This document shows positions 38,000-47,349 of a stretch of 64,000 nt of DNA, in pieces (positions within the stretch are counted from its first letter, which is position 1; every line of letters begins with the position of its first letter). Source of the stretch: an uncultured Vibrio sp. (GTDB taxonomy: Bacteria > Pseudomonadota > Gammaproteobacteria > Enterobacterales > Vibrionaceae); assembly GCF_963675395.1 (NCBI RefSeq), contig NZ_OY776223.1:496001-560000 (forward strand), in the 5' to 3' direction. The position numbers and the translations under genes are program-made. The notes under the pieces were generated by a model that was not told the DNA's origin, searched no databases, and was given only the letters and a program-made list of their open reading frames with translations.

Positions 38000-38545
38000 A
38001 TGCGTAAGACACTATTAGCCACAGCCCTATTGTTAGCATCAAGCCATGCCCTAGCTGCAAACGGCAATACGCCAGCAACTATGAGCAACTTTAGCTACGA
38101 CTACTTCGAAGCTCGCATTGGCGCAAGCCCTGTGACATTTGGTGCTGGCGTCAGCAAGTCAGTTCACCCAAATGCACACGTAGTAGCTCGTATCGACTCT
38201 GAGTTTGAAAGCGACTTTGATTCAGCTGCTGGTTTTGGCTTTCACTCACCACTTAATAACTGGGCAGACCTGACAGGCGAAATGCTGATGCGCGTTGTCC
38301 AACCATCTCACTCAAGCAGCACTGATGTGGGTATGGAATTAAACCTGGGCGTTCGTCAGTGGTTAGGTCCTCAATTAGAAGTAGGTGGTAAAGTTGGCTA
38401 TGTTTCTATTGATGACAACGACGACTGGATGGGGGCTGCCTATGCACGTTTCCACTCGACTGAGTTATTCTCTCTAGGTGCAGAAGCACGTATTAACGAC
38501 TTCTATGGTGATCAAGTTATGTTCACCACGCGCTTCAAGTTTTAA
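38000..38545 (+). CDS. YfaZ-family outer-membrane protein
   Basis: A 181-aa secreted beta-barrel protein. The signal peptide MRKTLLATALLLASSHALA is cleaved before ANGNT. The mature part has alternating amphipathic strands and ends in phenylalanine (FTTRFKF), as outer-membrane barrels do. The YFEARIGASPVTFGAGVSKS segment matches YfaZ. The family's function is unknown. The frame extends upstream to 37916, but the signal peptide fixes ATG 38000; AAGG lies 13 bp upstream. Confidence 0.8.
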   Translation: MRKTLLATALLLASSHALAANGNTPATMSNFSYDYFEARIGASPVTFGAGVSKSVHPNAHVVARIDSEFESDFDSAAGFGFHSPLNNWADLTGEMLMRVVQPSHSSSTDVGMELNLGVRQWLGPQLEVGGKVGYVSIDDNDDWMGAAYARFHSTELFSLGAEARINDFYGDQVMFTTRFKF

Positions 38546-38562
38546 TAATACCAATTAAAAAC

Positions 38563-38593
38563 AAAAACCGAGGCATTAACCTCGGTTTTTTTT
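38563..38593. terminator. YfaZ gene terminator
   Basis: AAAAACCGAG (38563-38572) pairs with CTCGGTTTTT (38581-38590), with more T after it. Confidence 0.93.
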
Positions 38594-38713
38594 GGTTACA
38601 ATAATTATCTCAAATACGGAGTCAAAAGTGTCAACATCCCTTTCTACTTTGACTCTTACTTTGGTGAATCGCTAAGGCCAAAGGAACGTTAATCGTTGCG
38701 CGAATACGTCACC

Positions 38714-39301
38714 TTAATCACATAGTTCCAATAACTGTTTTTTTCGTGGCTCTTGAATAAGTTTCCAGTGCACTCCATCTATCGCACCAGCAAACTTCCA
38801 CAGCAGTTTAACATCTACGTCGTTGCCGTAAGCCTGTCTTACTTTATTGAAAACTTTCACAGGCCCGAGTTCCAAAAATGCCTCAACATCATCAACACCG
38901 GCTTTTTTCACCATACGTTCAAGCGTAAGTTGCATGTTAGGCAGATCTCTCAGCCGTCTACTCGCTGAAGATTTTTGGTATTTGCGTTCCGTAACGGAGT
39001 ACTCAATGGACCTTTTCAACAGTTCATCCAAGCCTGAAAAGCCGGATTCAAACAGCTCTGTCACATCATAATAGTTAACGGTTGCCGTCGTTTGTCTCTT
39101 GACGTGCTTATATTTATCACAATTCAGCCGAATCAGTTCTTCGTCTAGCCCATTACCTCCACGTATATAACAACAATCATTACTAACAAGTGCAAACATA
39201 GCTTCATCGCAAAATAAACCGATGCCGCCGAACATGGAACGTTTCTGATACTGGCTAAAATTGCGTACGTACTTAAAAAAAGCTTGGTCTGTCATGTCCA
39301 T
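38714..39301 (-). CDS. tfoX: TfoX/Sxy-family competence regulator
   Basis: TfoX switches on natural transformation genes in Vibrio, acting with CRP when chitin is sensed. The 195-aa protein has the TfoX N-terminal domain (KRSMFGGIGLFCDEAMFALV) and C-terminal domain (LPNMQLTLERMVKKAGVDDVEAFLELG, LLWKFAGAIDGVHW). Vibrio carry two paralogues, TfoX and TfoY; neighbours and sequence point to TfoX, but this is not certain from sequence alone. ATG 39301 is used; ATG 39295 has better spacing from GAGG. In V. cholerae the tfoX leader is controlled by the small RNA TfoR. Confidence 0.85.
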   Translation of the reverse strand: MDMTDQAFFKYVRNFSQYQKRSMFGGIGLFCDEAMFALVSNDCCYIRGGNGLDEELIRLNCDKYKHVKRQTTATVNYYDVTELFESGFSGLDELLKRSIEYSVTERKYQKSSASRRLRDLPNMQLTLERMVKKAGVDDVEAFLELGPVKVFNKVRQAYGNDVDVKLLWKFAGAIDGVHWKLIQEPRKKQLLELCD

Positions 39302-39670
39302 TGACCTCTTTAATCTGAATAAATTACCCCGATTAGCGATGTCACCAGATAAACAGCAGCTTATAGCGAATTACAAAATGTCGATTTGTTGGCGATGTAT
39401 TTGTGAGTTTTGCTTGCCAACTTGGTTAATCATACTTAACGACGAAAAATAAGTTTGGACATAAGTCACATATAAAAAAGTAAAAATTCCTCATACGCGA
39501 TTGATTTCACAGTTATCCTTCCTTTAGTGATATTTTTTTGACACCTTTCAGCCGCAAGCAACAAATCATCATGATACACGCGGCAATTATGAAGGCAGAG
39601 TACGCATTTCATTGATAATCCGCGTAATCTAAAGGTACACTGTACCAAAGATTATAAGTACAACGTCATA
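39302..39670. other. Divergent promoter region, tfoX and HDOD gene
   Basis: This 369-bp AT-rich gap has no gene. It contains the leader of tfoX, a TTGACA box at 39538-39543 on the plus strand without a good -10 partner, and a 13-bp palindrome at 39634-39646 followed by TTATAA just upstream of the HDOD gene. Confidence 0.5.
39634..39646. promoter_or_regulatory. 13-bp palindrome upstream of the HDOD gene
   Basis: GGTACA-C-TGTACC is a perfect inverted repeat 24 bp before the start codon and 5-6 bp before a -10-like TTATAA. It looks like an operator. I cannot assign it to a known regulator. Confidence 0.5.
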
Positions 39671-40591
39671 ATGGAACACCTATCATTTTTTTGGCTACCA
39701 AATAATAAAGATAAGCTTTTAAAAGCACTGGAATCCGAATTCGCCCAATTGGTAGAGCAGTCGATCACTATCGGTAAAATTTCATTACCTCCGATACCTG
39801 ATGCCGTGCTCAAAATTCAGCAGTTGTGCCAAGAAGAAAGCACAACTATCGCTGATGTTGCCAACTGCTTATTAGAAGACCCAGGATTAGCGGCAGTTGT
39901 GGTTCGGGTCGCAAATTCGGTGATTTTCAATCGTAGAAACATTACCTGCAACGATCTAACCACTGCGGTCTCACGTTTAGGCATTCTTCGAGTACGTGAC
40001 ATTGTGACTGCTCAGGCAATTGAGCAAATGAAACACTCACTAAACTTAACCAAAGAATGTAACGAGATAATGGTGAAAAGTGCTGCGGTATCCCGTGAAC
40101 TTGGTGCCGTGATGGTGTTAATTGTACAAGAGTTCCGGAAGCACGATCCCGTTACTTATGGACACCTTGAACAAGAGAAAGCGTTGTTAGTCGGTTTGTT
40201 AGCAGATATTGGCCTGTTTTGCCTTATTAATGAATACAATATGTACATCGAAAGAGGCAACTACCTAGACCAAGATATCGCGCTGCAAATCTTCCAAACT
40301 CGTTGCTCTGCAACCAGTAAGCTGGTGTTAGAACGCTGGGGATTCGATGACGATTACAAAGAAGTGTCATCGAATCAAAAGTTCATAACATCACGCCCAG
40401 ATGTCAGTTACTTAGACATTGCCAGAATTGCACATCACTTGTTGATGTTCCGGAGTCAAGATGAGCGCATCGACGAACATGAAGTGGAATTCAATCTGAC
40501 GGGTGCAGAAATCCTATATAACTTCAGTAATATGAGTGACCAGGACTTCCGTCAGGAAATGAACACGGTTTTGACAGCCAGTGGCTTGTAG
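39671..40591 (+). CDS. HDOD-domain protein
   Basis: A 306-aa cytoplasmic protein. Residues about 35-240 are an HDOD domain: LPPIPDAVLKIQQLCQEE, DPGLAAVVVRVANS and the TTAVSRLGILRVRDIV helix. HDOD domains are degenerate HD phosphohydrolases that act in signalling, often in stress or motility control. The catalytic HD pair is absent, as usual. There is no other domain. The start ATG has a weak ribosome site. It is monocistronic and divergent from tfoX. Confidence 0.88.
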   Translation: MEHLSFFWLPNNKDKLLKALESEFAQLVEQSITIGKISLPPIPDAVLKIQQLCQEESTTIADVANCLLEDPGLAAVVVRVANSVIFNRRNITCNDLTTAVSRLGILRVRDIVTAQAIEQMKHSLNLTKECNEIMVKSAAVSRELGAVMVLIVQEFRKHDPVTYGHLEQEKALLVGLLADIGLFCLINEYNMYIERGNYLDQDIALQIFQTRCSATSKLVLERWGFDDDYKEVSSNQKFITSRPDVSYLDIARIAHHLLMFRSQDERIDEHEVEFNLTGAEILYNFSNMSDQDFRQEMNTVLTASGL

Positions 40592-40701
40592 ACCCGTTTT
40601 TAATTTAAACGTCATTCACAGTTATGGTGTCACTCAAGGTTGAGTGAACTGTTATCTGTGGCAAATTTTAGGCTTACCTCACTAAGGAATAATTGAGTTT
40701 T

Positions 40702-41607
40702 ATGTTCTCAGGGATGCTTTTCATTTTTGCCCCACTCGTTGTAGGGTACTTAATTCCTATTTCTCGCGACACTTTACTCGAGAAGATTAACCAATCTACG
40801 TCGTACCTTATTTACGTCATTCTGTCGTTGATGGGGCTAAGCTTGGCTGCGCTTGATAATCTGGGCAGCAATTTACAAAGCATTCTGCTTTATGCGAGCA
40901 CTTTCTTCATCTGCTTAAGTGTCTGTAACCTTTTAGCTTTACCTCTTGTCGATAAGATAATTCCTCTCAAAACCGATCAAAGCCACAGTAAGTTACCTCT
41001 TTCTTCTATGGCTCTGGAGTCTGCAAAACTGATCCTGGTAGTCGGCGGTGGCCTAGTCTTAGGTTTAATCCTTCCGATTGATCTGTCCTGGGTAGACACC
41101 GCAAGCGAGTGGATATTGTTCCTCTTGCTGTTCTTTATTGGTATTCAATTACGCAATAGTGGTCTTACCCTCAGACAGATTTTGTTGAACAAGCAAGGTA
41201 TGGCAATTGCAGCGATTATCATTGTTACTTGTATGCTAGGTGGCGCTATCGCTTCATTTGTGCTGGATCTTCCTCTCTATAAAGCATTGGCAATGGCATC
41301 TGGGTTTGGTTGGTACTCATTGGCAGGCATCTTAATGGGAGATGCGTTTGGTCCAGTATTTGGCGGCGCTTCTTTCCTGATCGAACTAATGCGAGAATTA
41401 GTGGCCTTAGTTGCCATCCCACTATTTATCCGTCGTTACCCATGTACCGCCATTGGCTATGCAGGAGCAACCGCAATGGATTTTACTTTGCCAGTCATCC
41501 AAACAACGGGCGGGGTACGTTGCGTGCCTGTTGCCATTGTTAGTGGCTTTATTTTGAGCTTGCTCGTACCAGTGATGATGCTTTTCTTTGTATCACTTGC
41601 TAGCTAG
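40702..41607 (+). CDS. lysO: Lysine exporter LysO family protein
   Basis: A 301-aa inner-membrane protein with about eight spans, matching LysO/YbjE (DUF340), which exports L-lysine and its toxic analogue thialysine. It starts MFSGMLFIFAPLVVGYLIP like the E. coli protein. It keeps FGWYSLAGILMGDAFGPVFGGASFL and the acidic ELMRE segment. ATG 40702 is chosen by similarity; AAGGA at 40684 is 13 bp upstream, and a TTG at 40693 is an alternative. Confidence 0.9.
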   Translation: MFSGMLFIFAPLVVGYLIPISRDTLLEKINQSTSYLIYVILSLMGLSLAALDNLGSNLQSILLYASTFFICLSVCNLLALPLVDKIIPLKTDQSHSKLPLSSMALESAKLILVVGGGLVLGLILPIDLSWVDTASEWILFLLLFFIGIQLRNSGLTLRQILLNKQGMAIAAIIIVTCMLGGAIASFVLDLPLYKALAMASGFGWYSLAGILMGDAFGPVFGGASFLIELMRELVALVAIPLFIRRYPCTAIGYAGATAMDFTLPVIQTTGGVRCVPVAIVSGFILSLLVPVMMLFFVSLAS

Positions 41608-41821
41608 ATCTCAGGTTTTGTTTTTAACATCCATTACAATACGGCAAAAATTTAAACACCTAATGAACGTTAAAGTCGTCAATACACAAGCGACACCTTA
41701 ATTCGCTATTTGAATCAACAGCACTGAACTCTCTTAGCTCCAACATGAATTAAGGGTCATTCGTCGTAGAATGAGATTTAACGTTAATTAAGGAATAACT
41801 ATTAGAATAGAAGGAAGAAGA

Positions 41822-42334
41822 ATGAAACGCTTTGTCGTTGCCGCGCTCCTCGCTACAAGCTCAACTTTTACATTTGCCGCAGATCAACAATGTCTGGCCA
41901 ATAAGTACGATGGCTATGTCGATGCTTCGCTACAGTGGTATCAAGACCTTGTAGACTTGACTGTCGCTCAGTACCCGGATCTCGATGAAGTAAGCCAATG
42001 GTTTTTAGATGGCCGTAAGCACCACTTTGAGCTCAACCGCGAAGCGGTACACTATTTTCTTAAGAATGACCCAAGCCGCGTAGCAACAGAGCAACCGGTC
42101 GAAGCGTGGCTAAAGCTCGAGCAACACGATGTCAAGCAACTGGCTAGTCGCAGTGACAAACTGGGTGAGGCTGCACAGAAAACATTTAGTGACCGCCAAT
42201 CAACCAATCACGAGAAGAACTACGACCTTCGCTCTGCTTTCGCGGATCTGCTCAGCCACCCTCAGAAAATTGACTCGGCGCTTAATAAGTATAATCAGTC
42301 AATTGAGAAGCTAGAAAAACAACAATGTGAATAA
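41822..42334 (+). CDS. Hypothetical periplasmic protein, 170 aa
   Basis: I do not recognise this protein. It has a clear signal peptide (residues 1-19, ending TFTFA) and a helical, charged mature part. A single cysteine lies near each end (Cys24 and Cys169), which could form a disulfide. GGAAGAAGA precedes the ATG. It is followed by an inverted repeat at 42374-42408. It is probably a conserved Vibrio periplasmic protein. Confidence 0.75.
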   Translation: MKRFVVAALLATSSTFTFAADQQCLANKYDGYVDASLQWYQDLVDLTVAQYPDLDEVSQWFLDGRKHHFELNREAVHYFLKNDPSRVATEQPVEAWLKLEQHDVKQLASRSDKLGEAAQKTFSDRQSTNHEKNYDLRSAFADLLSHPQKIDSALNKYNQSIEKLEKQQCE

Positions 42335-42639
42335 GCGTCGATAACCAAATAACCTGATGGTTTAGGTTTCCAGGCCTTGTCAGAGACAGCAGAAGTCGGT
42401 GACAAGGCTTAAATACCGTTCCATGTTCTGAGACAGCCTTCGTAAATCACATCGATGTTGCGTACAGTACTATCTACAAACATGCGACCGTTGAGAAGCC
42501 GCCTTTCAAAGTTATTTGCATATGACTTAGTTTTCATTTCATCAACATGGTCTTGCATAATTAAAACGGGACATTGAAACCGTTTTGGTTTAGATTGTGC
42601 CGCTCGCATCACCCAAATTAATACAAATGATTCTTTGCT
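42335..42639. other. Gap between the periplasmic protein gene and panP
   Basis: This 305-bp stretch has GCCTTGTC (42374-42381) paired with GACAAGGC (42401-42408), probably an RNA-end hairpin. The remainder is non-coding; an 81-codon leftward frame at 42409-42654 overlaps the panP start and is not convincing. Confidence 0.55.
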
Positions 42640-44286
42640 ATGGTTAAGGAACAAAAAACCGCTGACGTTAGTTTTGAGAGCTTACTAAAGATCTTCACTA
42701 TCCCTGAAGGTCCAGACTCGACGTTAACTAAAATTGAAGAAGGTCTCTCTCGAAACTTGAATCAATTTCTTCGTGAACACATCGTGGCAGAAGAAAAGCC
42801 TTTACGTGAAATAGAGAAAGACTTTTCTTCTGCTCAGATTCCTGAGCAACCCGAGTTTGTGTCAGACCATACCGAGCACTTGCTAGACACCTTAGTGTCG
42901 CACTCGGTTCATACGTCAGCTCCAAGCTTCATCGGCCATATGACATCGGCACTGCCTTACTTTTTAATGCCCCTGTCTAAAATTATGATTGCCCTGAACC
43001 AAAACTTGGTGAAAATCGAAACATCGAAAGCGTTTACGCCGTTAGAACGCCAAGTACTGGGTATGCTGCATCGATTAATCTACGCTCAGCCGAATACCTT
43101 TTATGACCAATGGATGCATAGTGCCAACCATTCTCTAGGCGCGTTTTGCTCTGGCGGCACGATTGCGAATATTACTGCCCTTTGGGTTGCCCGCAATAAA
43201 GCATTGAAAGCAGACGGCGAATTTAAAGGTGTAGAGAAAGAAGGCCTATTCAAAGCCATGAAACATTACGGTTATGAAGGTTTAGCTGTCTTGGTTTCTG
43301 AGCGTGGTCACTACTCACTCAAAAAAGCGGCAGATGTACTCGGATTGGGTCAAGAAGGCCTAGTCGCAGTCAAAACAGATGCCAACAACCGAATCGTTGT
43401 CGATGATCTCAAGGCGAAAATCATCGCCTTGGAAAAGCAAAATATCAAACCAATTGCCGTGATTGGTGTGGCCGGTACGACTGAAACCGGTAATGTCGAC
43501 CCTCTCGCTAAGATAGCTGAAGTTTGTCAGGAACACGATTGCCATTTTCATGTCGATGCAGCTTGGGGCGGAGCAACATTGATGTCTAATAACTACCGCA
43601 ACCTATTGAATGGCGTTGAGCTAGCAGATTCAGTAACGATTGACGCACATAAGCAGCTTTACATACCAATGGGCGCAGGCATGGTGCTGTTTAAAGACCC
43701 TGATGCGATGCGATCCATCGAACATCACGCTCAGTATATCTTGCGTAAAGGTTCTAAAGATTTAGGCAGCCATACCCTAGAAGGCTCTCGTTCTGGTATG
43801 GCGATGTTAGTGTATGCGGCAATGCATATCATTAGCCGACCTGGCTATGAGCTGTTAATCGATCAAAGCATCGACAAAGCACGCTACTTCGCTGACTTAA
43901 TTAAGAAACAGGACGACTTTGAACTGGTTTCTGAGCCAGAGCTATGCTTACTTACCTACCGTTACTTGCCGCCAAACATCCGTGAGGCGCTAGAGCAAGC
44001 ACATGGTACGCAAAAAGAGCAATTAAATGAGTTAATCAACGAGTTAACTCAGTTTATTCAAAAGCGTCAACGCGAAACCGGTAAGTCATTTGTATCTCGT
44101 ACCACACTTAACCCGGAGCAATGGGAGCGCCTAAGTACTATCGTTTTCCGGGTAGTGCTTGCAAACCCTCTTACCTCGACAGACATCTTTGATGCTGTGT
44201 TAGACGAGCAAAGAGAGATTGCACAACAAGCACCAAATTTGAACGCAAAAATCCAAGAACTCGTTTCTAAGATTTTGGCTTCTTGA
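42640..44286 (+). CDS. panP: Pyridoxal-dependent aspartate 1-decarboxylase PanP
   Basis: PanP makes beta-alanine from aspartate for pantothenate and coenzyme A synthesis, replacing the pyruvoyl enzyme PanD in Vibrio. The 548-aa group II PLP decarboxylase has the cofactor lysine in TIDAHKQLYIPMG, the HVDAAWGGA strand with the ring-stacking Asp, and CSGGTIANITALW. It is close to the TIGR03799 model. The ribosome site is weak. It is followed by a perfect 10-bp inverted repeat and then hexR. Confidence 0.9.
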   Translation: MVKEQKTADVSFESLLKIFTIPEGPDSTLTKIEEGLSRNLNQFLREHIVAEEKPLREIEKDFSSAQIPEQPEFVSDHTEHLLDTLVSHSVHTSAPSFIGHMTSALPYFLMPLSKIMIALNQNLVKIETSKAFTPLERQVLGMLHRLIYAQPNTFYDQWMHSANHSLGAFCSGGTIANITALWVARNKALKADGEFKGVEKEGLFKAMKHYGYEGLAVLVSERGHYSLKKAADVLGLGQEGLVAVKTDANNRIVVDDLKAKIIALEKQNIKPIAVIGVAGTTETGNVDPLAKIAEVCQEHDCHFHVDAAWGGATLMSNNYRNLLNGVELADSVTIDAHKQLYIPMGAGMVLFKDPDAMRSIEHHAQYILRKGSKDLGSHTLEGSRSGMAMLVYAAMHIISRPGYELLIDQSIDKARYFADLIKKQDDFELVSEPELCLLTYRYLPPNIREALEQAHGTQKEQLNELINELTQFIQKRQRETGKSFVSRTTLNPEQWERLSTIVFRVVLANPLTSTDIFDAVLDEQREIAQQAPNLNAKIQELVSKILAS

Positions 44287-44597
44287 CGATAAGATCGGGT
44301 TACATTAACTTGAAAATTTCTTTCTTTTTAATGTAACTCATTAATCATTACTGGCTAACCAGAGTTACAAACCTCAAATTCCCCATTCATTTCTGTAGTT
44401 TTCAGAAAATTTTGTTTGAGGTTTGTCAAATTCTCACTAAATAGTAACCGTATTTGGTTTAGCCGAATTAAAGATAAGGTTTATACTGAATCTATGGCGC
44501 TGGTAGCTTTCGTTAACGCCCTTCACTACCGAGAAACTCATGGGTTTCTATCCGTTGACAGAACCAGCGAGTTGTTCTCTATACCCTCGTGAACACT
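44287..44597. other. Gap between panP and hexR with a long-arm inverted repeat
   Basis: GTTACATTAA (44299-44308) pairs perfectly with TTAATGTAAC (44338-44347) across a 29-nt loop. A TATACT -10-like box lies near 44483. The rest is the hexR leader. No gene is visible. Confidence 0.6.
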
Positions 44598-45452
44598 ATG
44601 AATACATTAGAAAAAATTCAAAAAAATCTGGAGAATTTCAGTAAATCTGAGCGCAAAGTTGCAGAAGTCATTATGGCGTCTCCACAAACTGCTATTCACT
44701 CGAGCATCGCCACGTTAGCTAAAATGGCCGACGTAAGTGAACCCACTGTAAACCGCTTCTGTCGTCGACTGGATACAAAAGGCTTTCCAGATTTTAAACT
44801 TCACTTGGCACAGAGCTTGGCTAACGGTACTCCATATGTAAACCGTAACGTAGAAGAAGATGATGGTCCTGATGCGTACACGCATAAGATTTTCGAATCT
44901 ACAATGGCTTGCTTGGATGTAGCGAAAAACAGCCTGGATGCAATGCAAATTAACCGTGCTGTCGATTTGCTGACTCAAGCAAAACGTATCTCTTTCTTTG
45001 GCTTAGGCGCATCGTCTGCCGTTGCCCGGGATGCACAAAACAAATTTATTCGCTTTAATATTCCAATCACTTGCTTTGAAGATATCGTCATGCAACGCAT
45101 GAGCTGTATTAATTGCAGTGATAATGATGTGATTGTTTTGATCTCTCACACTGGCCGCACTAAAAGCCAGGTAGAAATTGCGAACCTCGCCCGAGAAAAT
45201 GGCGCTACGGTTATTGCGATTACAGCAAAAGACTCGCCGTTAGAAAAGGCAAGCTCTTTGGCGATTACGCTCGATATCCCTGAAGATACAGACGTATACA
45301 TGCCAATGGCTAGCCGCGTTGTACAGATGACAGTAATTGATGTTTTGGCAACGGGCTTTACTCTCCGTCGAGGTACGGGCTTCCGTGAAAACCTCAAACG
45401 AGTGAAAGACGCACTAAAAGACAGTCGCTACGATAAATTAAGCCAATACTAA
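44598..45452 (+). CDS. hexR: HexR regulator of central carbon metabolism (RpiR family)
   Basis: HexR represses or activates glycolytic and gluconeogenic genes and senses 2-keto-3-deoxy-6-phosphogluconate. The 284-aa protein has an N-terminal RpiR helix-turn-helix (SKSERKVAEVIMASP, SEPTVNRFCRRLDTKGFPDFK) and a C-terminal SIS domain (ISFFGLGASSAVA, VLISHTGRTKSQVE). It closely follows E. coli HexR along its whole length. ATG 44598 is chosen to match the family start; an in-frame GTG at 44589 is possible. Terminated by a perfect hairpin. Confidence 0.95.
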   Translation: MNTLEKIQKNLENFSKSERKVAEVIMASPQTAIHSSIATLAKMADVSEPTVNRFCRRLDTKGFPDFKLHLAQSLANGTPYVNRNVEEDDGPDAYTHKIFESTMACLDVAKNSLDAMQINRAVDLLTQAKRISFFGLGASSAVARDAQNKFIRFNIPITCFEDIVMQRMSCINCSDNDVIVLISHTGRTKSQVEIANLARENGATVIAITAKDSPLEKASSLAITLDIPEDTDVYMPMASRVVQMTVIDVLATGFTLRRGTGFRENLKRVKDALKDSRYDKLSQY

Positions 45453-45466
45453 TTATCGTTATTTAT

Positions 45467-45495
45467 AAAGGGAGCTATTAAGCTCCCTTTATTAT
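45467..45495. terminator. hexR terminator
   Basis: AAAGGGAGCT (45467-45476) pairs with AGCTCCCTTT (45481-45490) around ATTA. It also faces the convergent dehydrogenase gene. Confidence 0.9.
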
Positions 45496-45523
45496 TCTCC
45501 ATGCACATACGTTCAGATACGCT

Positions 45524-46762
45524 TTATTCATCCACACTCGTCAGATCCGTGCTTGACTCTAGCACCTCAACAGAGCCGGCTTGCGGCACACTTTCAACAT
45601 CAACGTTGTCTCTACAATCACAGACTTGTTTAAGAATGAAGATAAGACGTTCTTTATTCAAAGGTAACGGGTTACCCTTTATCGCAACAGACTTAAGTGC
45701 ATCGCTCGCTACCTGATCAAACGACGTCTGGCACACACCAAATTGTCCAAGTGAAGGTAACTCTAACTTATCAAGCACCAATTTCACCCAAAGCACGCCA
45801 TCATGTTCATGCGCATTTGTACGATTTGTAACAAGTTGGGCAAGCTTTTTATAGCGATTAATTACGTCCGTCCTGCCCGCTTTTTTTGCAGCATAGATAT
45901 TTTCCTGCATAACATGAGGCGCTAAACGCGCGGTTATCACACTATGAGGAGCGTCAAGCTTTCCACCTAGAGCAGAAGCTAAACCATGTGCCGCACCAAG
46001 TTTTGCATTAGTGATCGCCATCCCGCCCAGCAAAGCCGCAAAGGATAAATCTGATCGCGCTTTATGGTCGTTGTGCTTACACCCAGCAATGACTGAGCGA
46101 CTTAACCGACGTAAACCTTCTTCACATACCATATCTGTTAAAGGATTGGGTTCACCACACACATAGGCTTCCATCAAATGGGTAAACGCATCCATTGCAC
46201 CACGCCCTGAGGTATAGGGATCGGTATCATACGTTAAGGTAGGATCGACAATCGCGACGTCTGCGAGCATATCCGGACTTCTCAGGCTGACTTTGACTTT
46301 ATCTTGTCCAGATTTTAATACCGCGTTTCGAGTCACTTCAGACCCCGTACTTGCGGTAGTTGGAATGGCGATAAAATGAAGAGGTTTTGCCTTTAACGGC
46401 ACATTTCTTCCCACGACTTCAACATAGTCATAAACATCACCATGATTTGGAACAATAGCGGCTAACGCTTTCCCCATATCTAGGACGCTGCCACCACCAA
46501 TAGCGATAACCATATCCGGCTTAAATTTTCGGCCCAAAATCGCGGTCTCTTCCACCATTGTGATATTTGGCTCTCCAGTAATCGCGACGTGCTGATAACG
46601 CATACCCTGTGCTTTGAGATAACTGAGGATTGGTATTGCTCTTTGCTTGTCCCGACCAGTGACTAACAATACGCTGTAGCCGAATTGGTTGATGATGGAT
46701 AACGAAGACTGCAGTGCGCCTTCACCAAAAATAATCCTTGTTGCAGTCATGAACTGAAACAT
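45524..46762 (-). CDS. Iron-containing alcohol dehydrogenase
   Basis: A 412-aa type III alcohol dehydrogenase. It shows the nucleotide-binding GGGSVLDMGKA, the PTTASTGSEVT loop, and the metal ligands in DAFTHLMEAYVC and AHGLASALGGKLDAPH. The C-terminus has about 30 extra acidic residues (VESVPQAGSVEVLESS). Substrate and cofactor preference cannot be read from the sequence. ATG 46762 is preceded by GGGAGG at good spacing. It is divergent from grxA and shares the region holding the OxyR-like site. Confidence 0.88.
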   Translation of the reverse strand: MFQFMTATRIIFGEGALQSSLSIINQFGYSVLLVTGRDKQRAIPILSYLKAQGMRYQHVAITGEPNITMVEETAILGRKFKPDMVIAIGGGSVLDMGKALAAIVPNHGDVYDYVEVVGRNVPLKAKPLHFIAIPTTASTGSEVTRNAVLKSGQDKVKVSLRSPDMLADVAIVDPTLTYDTDPYTSGRGAMDAFTHLMEAYVCGEPNPLTDMVCEEGLRRLSRSVIAGCKHNDHKARSDLSFAALLGGMAITNAKLGAAHGLASALGGKLDAPHSVITARLAPHVMQENIYAAKKAGRTDVINRYKKLAQLVTNRTNAHEHDGVLWVKLVLDKLELPSLGQFGVCQTSFDQVASDALKSVAIKGNPLPLNKERLIFILKQVCDCRDNVDVESVPQAGSVEVLESSTDLTSVDE

Positions 46763-46913
46763 ACATTTCCTCCCACAAACAATTACTCCCAATAGATTGC
46801 TACGATTTGCAGTAAAAAAAGTTGACCAATTCCACCTTGCTATCAATACCCATATAAAAAATATGCTTTTATGCGTTGGTTCACATAGTCATTATGAGAA
46901 GATTTTTTGCTCG

Positions 46914-46950
46914 ATAGGTTTCACCTATAAAACCAACAGGCAATTGCCAC
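46914..46950. promoter_or_regulatory. OxyR tandem site upstream of grxA
   Basis: ATAGGTTTCACCTAT (46914-46928) fits the OxyR module ATAG-N-T-N3-A-N-CTAT at every fixed base. After exactly 7 nt comes a second, degenerate module ACAGGCAATTGCCAC (46936-46950). This is the known tandem spacing for the OxyR tetramer. It lies about 110 bp before grxA, an OxyR target in E. coli, and could also influence the divergent dehydrogenase gene. Confidence 0.8.
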
Positions 46951-47060
46951 TTTATTTCCGTATTTGGATCGGGCATAGTTAGCCAAGTGAAAGAGAGCCA
47001 CTTAACCAACGCGTTTTTGTCTGCTTTCAGAAAAGAATAGATTTAGGAGAAATTAAAATT

Positions 47061-47330
47061 ATGTTCGTTGTTATCTTCGGTCGCCCAGCATGTCCTTACT
47101 GTGTTCGTGCAAAAGAGCATGCAGAAACGCTAAAAGCAAAACGTGATGACTTTAACTACCGTTACGTTGACATTCATGCTGAAGGCATCTCTAAAGCAGA
47201 CCTTGAGAAAACTGTAGGCAAACCAGTTGCAACTGTTCCTCAAATTTTCATCGACCAAGAACACATTGGTGGTTGTGATGAGTTTGAAGCTTACGCGAAA
47301 GAGCACCTAGGTCTATTCGACGTAGTGTAA
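47061..47330 (+). CDS. grxA: Glutaredoxin 1 GrxA
   Basis: GrxA reduces disulfides, including those of ribonucleotide reductase and OxyR, using glutathione. The 89-aa protein has the active site CPYC (residues 12-15), the cis-proline TVPQIFID and the GG-C-D-EFEAYA helix. AGGAG lies upstream of the ATG. It is monocistronic, with an OxyR-type site upstream and a terminator downstream. Confidence 0.96.
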   Translation: MFVVIFGRPACPYCVRAKEHAETLKAKRDDFNYRYVDIHAEGISKADLEKTVGKPVATVPQIFIDQEHIGGCDEFEAYAKEHLGLFDVV

Positions 47331-47349
47331 TAACACAGTAGAATTTTTT

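Noticed and set aside
42409..42654. Leftward 81-codon frame upstream of panP
   Set aside because: It overlaps the panP start and promoter region and shows no ribosome site or recognisable motif.
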